Below are positions 63,693 through 64,000 of a stretch of 64,000 nucleotides of DNA, in pieces. The position numbers and the translations under genes were made by a program. The notes below the pieces were generated by a model. The model ran no database searches and was not told where the DNA came from. It worked only from the letters and a program-made list of their open reading frames with translations. The DNA is taken from positions 62,001 to 126,000 of the forward strand of contig NZ_PDNW01000011.1 in NCBI RefSeq assembly GCF_002849655.1, written 5' to 3'. Source of the stretch: Pollutimonas subterranea. GTDB taxonomy: Bacteria; Pseudomonadota; Gammaproteobacteria; Burkholderiales; Burkholderiaceae_B. Within the stretch, counting starts at the first letter, position 1; the number at the start of each line of letters is the position of its first letter.

Positions 63693-64000
63693 AGCGTTTC
63701 TATTGGCATATCGGCAGCTCCGCCACGCAGGCACGACCATACGTTCACCGCGGCTGAGCGTGTTTCCACTCCCAGTTTCTCGAAAATATGTTCCAGGTGC
63801 TTGTTTACCGTGCGCGGGCTTCGATCCAGGATGTCTCCAATGTCGCGGTTGGTTTTGCCCTTGGCCAGCCAGGAAAGCACCTCTATCTCACGCGGCGTCA
63901 GCGCGGCGCTGGCGAGGCGGTCCGGCAGCATATCCAGGCTATTCTTTGATTCAATCAGCAGCATGGTTTCGTTTACGCCTGCGGCACCCATATTGCGCAC
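63620..64000 (-). CDS. LuxR-family transcriptional regulator, 3' part
   Basis: At least 126 codons; the frame runs off the right edge, so the N-terminus is missing. LuxR-type DNA-binding domain: [39 protein letters not shown] and [14 protein letters not shown]. The last ~21 codons lie antisense to the duplicated flavoprotein fragment, so the two genes overlap tail to tail at this border. The usual partner or sensor domain is not visible. Confidence 0.88.
   Translation of the reverse strand: MRNMGAAGVNETMLLIESKNSLDMLPDRLASAALTPREIEVLSWLAKGKTNRDIGDILDRSPRTVNKHLEHIFEKLGVETRSAAVNVWSCLRGGAADMPIETLYSPNHRNTPRPAIRPLAKQAVNK

Overview
The window looks like chromosome of a betaproteobacterium of the order Burkholderiales, most likely family Alcaligenaceae (a Bordetella/Pusillimonas-type organism). 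The evidence is the two Bug-type periplasmic receptors, a class III CoA-transferase/acyl-CoA cluster, an S-adenosylhomocysteine riboswitch before ahcY, a CTSA-type DksA, and gene orders such as hslVU, znuCBA with a divergent zur, ahcY-holin-metF and gph-trpE-trpG-trpD-trpC. No rRNA, tRNA, CRISPR array, transposase or phage gene was seen.

Region by region. 1-1325: end of a class III aminotransferase and a carboxymuconolactone-decarboxylase-family gene. 1326-1832: convergent gap filled by a large nested palindrome. 1833-5863: cobalamin adenosyltransferase, GNAT acetyltransferase, CusF-like protein, HslUV protease with a heat-shock promoter, and DksA. 5934-10624: zinc homeostasis, namely a COG0523 GTPase, Zur, a shared Zur-like operator, a short unlisted membrane-protein ORF and the ZnuCBA uptake system. 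10646-14995: xerC, a DUF484 gene, dapF and two lipid A acyltransferase-type genes on the minus strand. 15066-19584: methionine cycle, with metK behind a SAM-II-like leader, a DUF1289 gene, and ahcY-holin-metF behind a SAH riboswitch. 19613-28495: folate cyclo-ligase, lytic transglycosylase, CCA-adding enzyme with an in-frame minisatellite, a MidA-type methyltransferase, a DEAD-box helicase, Ung and a HIT protein. 28492-37487: polyphosphate:AMP phosphotransferase, trpC-D-G-E, a Trp leader peptide, gph, an EAL-CBS-GGDEF gene on the opposite strand, and rpe. 37600-50019: apaG, mltA, a UbiH-type hydroxylase, dsbC, a large GGDEF/EAL sensor, a livF remnant, an NrtR-type regulator, nadC, a Bug receptor, a glycine-zipper protein and an HI0933-type flavoprotein.

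50020-63561 is a catabolic island. It is bounded on both sides by near-identical 124-bp copies of the 3' end of the flavoprotein gene (49889-50012 and 63562-63685). It carries a Bug receptor, an IclR regulator and, mostly in tightly coupled order, two class III CoA-transferases, a crotonase, an acyl-CoA dehydrogenase, an iron-alcohol-dehydrogenase homologue that has lost its metal ligands, a PrpF-type isomerase, an MmgE/PrpD protein, a D-2-hydroxyacid dehydrogenase, a thiolase-like protein without the usual nucleophilic cysteine, and a DUF35 partner. I read it as import, CoA activation, beta-oxidation-like conversion and carbon-carbon cleavage of an unidentified di- or tricarboxylic acid. A LuxR-type regulator gene runs off the right edge.

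The best candidates for something undescribed are this island and its flanking repeats, the 50-residue membrane ORF in the zinc operon, the Trp leader that overlaps the gph stop codon, and the metK leader RNA.
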